A stretch of 43,605 nucleotides of DNA from Alphaproteobacteria bacterium (GTDB taxonomy: Bacteria > Pseudomonadota > Alphaproteobacteria > UBA1280 > UBA6503): contig JAJFIW010000007.1 in the NCBI GenBank assembly GCA_021774615.1, positions 1 through 43,605 of the forward strand. The letters are read 5' to 3'. The notes under the pieces were generated by a model. It saw nothing but the letters and a program-made list of their open reading frames with translations, had not been told where the DNA came from and did no database searches. The position numbers and the translations under genes were made by a program. Below, in pieces: positions 42,353 to 43,605 of the stretch. The first letter of the stretch is position 1; each line of letters opens with the position of its first letter.

Positions 42353-43605
42353 TGTCTAATAATACTATTAGAGGCTTCTCATTTGCAATAACAGCCTTAT
42401 TTATGTATTCTTTGTTTAATATTTATTTCAAGTTTATTAGCGGTTTAGAACTCCACCCTATACTTTTTATATCCACTTCAATGCTTTTTGCAGGTGGAGC
42501 TATGTTGATTGGAGGTGGAAAGTCTACATTAGCCACAGAAGCAATTAGGTCTCCGTTTACATGGTTATATGGTGTGTCATTCTTAATTGAATGTGTTGCA
42601 TTTCTATATTTAATATATTACGTGACTGCAACTGATGCAGTACTATTGAGTCGCGCTTCTGTTATTATATCTCTTGTTCTAGCATATGTGTTTCTCGGAA
42701 GAAATACTCTTGGCAAAGGTATTATTGGAGTACCTTTTATTATTCTGGGCTTAGGCTTAGTGCTACATTATTTAACTGCTGATATTGGCCCTATCATATT
42801 TCTTGCTTTGCTTTTAAGTATATCTAAAAGTCTTTATTATATAAGTATTGAACTTAATAAAGTTGGCTATAAAACAAAAAACTATTTACAAGACTTTAGT
42901 GTGCTTGGTTATATTTTAAGTTGCACAGCATTTATATTTGTGGGGGTTATGTTTGTAATTGCCTATATCTCCTACGCTACAGGGTACACACTAGATATCG
43001 CCCCATCTTTACCTGATTTTTATAGATGGGAACTATTATTAGCATCTGCTTTCTACGGAGTTTTTGGTGTAATTACATTACGTTATTTAGAGTTTAAAAG
43101 TATCCAACTAATCAAGTTTGAAATTTTTGGGTGCATACTTGCACTTACACCACTTATTACAATGGCATTCGAGAATTTAGCAAGTAGTATTGGGATTATT
43201 GATAGTATTACTATGATTCACCCATCAACAATGCTTGCTAACTTATTGATTGTATCTGGTTCTGTAATTATTATTGTCCGCCGCTACATCGCCGAAGACC
43301 TTACCGACGACGCTGAAATAAAAGAAGCCCGAGACCTAGTAATGCAGGCAACCATATTCTTTAAAGATGACTATATGAACACGGCTGCGGCTTTAGAGAT
43401 TGGGCTTAATGATTTGCACGATATTATCGAGCAGAACCCTACTTATTCCATCCGTAAAGATGTGGCCGCTTTAATTAAGCAGAACTACATTAAAAATGTA
43501 GCAAAGTCGGACTCGCTTACAGGGTTAGCAAACAAGCTACAGTTTATGACAGAACTTAAAGGGATGGACACCAACAGCAAGTTTAGCCTGTTTTACCTCG
43601 ATTTA
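42352..43605 (+). CDS. EamA/DMT-type membrane domain fused to a GGDEF domain (partial)
   Basis: An open frame of 418 codons with no stop before the window edge; I translated it directly. Residues about 5-320 contain ten hydrophobic helices (from FSFAITALFMYSLFNIYF to LANLLIVSGSVIIIV) in the two-times-five layout of EamA/DMT transporters, with RASVIISLVLAYVFLG as the helix-4 motif. A cytoplasmic linker of about 65 residues, helical and partly HTH-like (MNTAAALEIGLNDLHDII), leads to SDSLTGLANKLQFMTEL and LFYLDL, the first strands of a GGDEF domain. The signature GG(D/E)EF lies beyond the window, so cyclase activity is unproven. Confidence 0.85.
   Translation, partial: MSNNTIRGFSFAITALFMYSLFNIYFKFISGLELHPILFISTSMLFAGGAMLIGGGKSTLATEAIRSPFTWLYGVSFLIECVAFLYLIYYVTATDAVLLSRASVIISLVLAYVFLGRNTLGKGIIGVPFIILGLGLVLHYLTADIGPIIFLALLLSISKSLYYISIELNKVGYKTKNYLQDFSVLGYILSCTAFIFVGVMFVIAYISYATGYTLDIAPSLPDFYRWELLLASAFYGVFGVITLRYLEFKSIQLIKFEIFGCILALTPLITMAFENLASSIGIIDSITMIHPSTMLANLLIVSGSVIIIVRRYIAEDLTDDAEIKEARDLVMQATIFFKDDYMNTAAALEIGLNDLHDIIEQNPTYSIRKDVAALIKQNYIKNVAKSDSLTGLANKLQFMTELKGMDTNSKFSLFYLDL

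Noticed and set aside
1-43605. CRISPR array, prophage or insertion sequence
   Set aside because: No regularly spaced repeats, and no integrase, transposase, capsid or terminase genes seen on either strand.

Overview
The window is AT-rich, densely packed bacterial chromosome from a Gram-negative organism. Outer-membrane/periplasmic lipoproteins, a DUF481 beta-barrel, ApaG, RNase D, a Mur ligase of the MurC/Mpl type and a leucine/isovalerate degradation cluster all point to Pseudomonadota. The left edge holds the 3' end of a tmRNA that looks like the ordinary one-piece type and not the permuted two-piece type usual in Alphaproteobacteria. A gammaproteobacterium-like host is therefore my best guess, but the genus cannot be told from this sequence. 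No transposase, integrase, CRISPR array or rRNA is visible.

Layout. 1-1.3 kb: tmRNA end, then a phosphotransferase gene bracketed by two identical 26-bp copies of a terminator hairpin. 1.3-5.4 kb: a complete phosphorelay of hybrid kinase, Hpt and single-domain receiver. 5.6-7.3 kb: a redoxin gene abutting a cysteine-tailed MarR regulator, a palindrome-rich intergenic region, and a short PhnA-like gene. 7.4-10.5 kb: three-gene set (periplasmic protein, lipoprotein, HI0933-type flavoprotein) and a divergent MazG-like gene. 10.5-20 kb: methylcrotonyl-CoA carboxylase (two subunits), methylglutaconyl-CoA hydratase and HMG-CoA lyase, with gamma-glutamyltransferase downstream and an acyl-CoA ligase nearby, enough to convert methylcrotonyl-CoA to acetoacetate plus acetyl-CoA. 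20-22.2 kb: MurC/Mpl-like ligase and a coupled unknown protein. 22.3-26 kb: DEAD-box helicase with an RPQR-repeat tail, a beta-helix sugar-nucleotide/acyltransferase-like protein, and a methyltransferase behind a possible attenuator leader. 26-36.9 kb: housekeeping and transport genes (Kef-type antiporter, DUF481 porin-like protein, MFS, ApaG, GNAT, CdsA, Usp plus Na/Pi symporter, RNase D) and two orphan genes. 36.9-40.6 kb: TRAP transporter of the TatT-associated (TPAT) type.

The most unusual stretch is 40.8-43.6 kb. A small unknown gene has a near-consensus promoter embedded in a perfect 11-bp inverted repeat and is divergent from an XRE-family repressor. Downstream lies a 230-residue tail-anchored protein carrying a Gly/Asn turn motif, translationally coupled (TAATG) to a protein that fuses a ten-helix EamA/DMT transporter module to a GGDEF (diguanylate cyclase) domain running off the window. 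This is the best candidate for an undescribed signalling system here.
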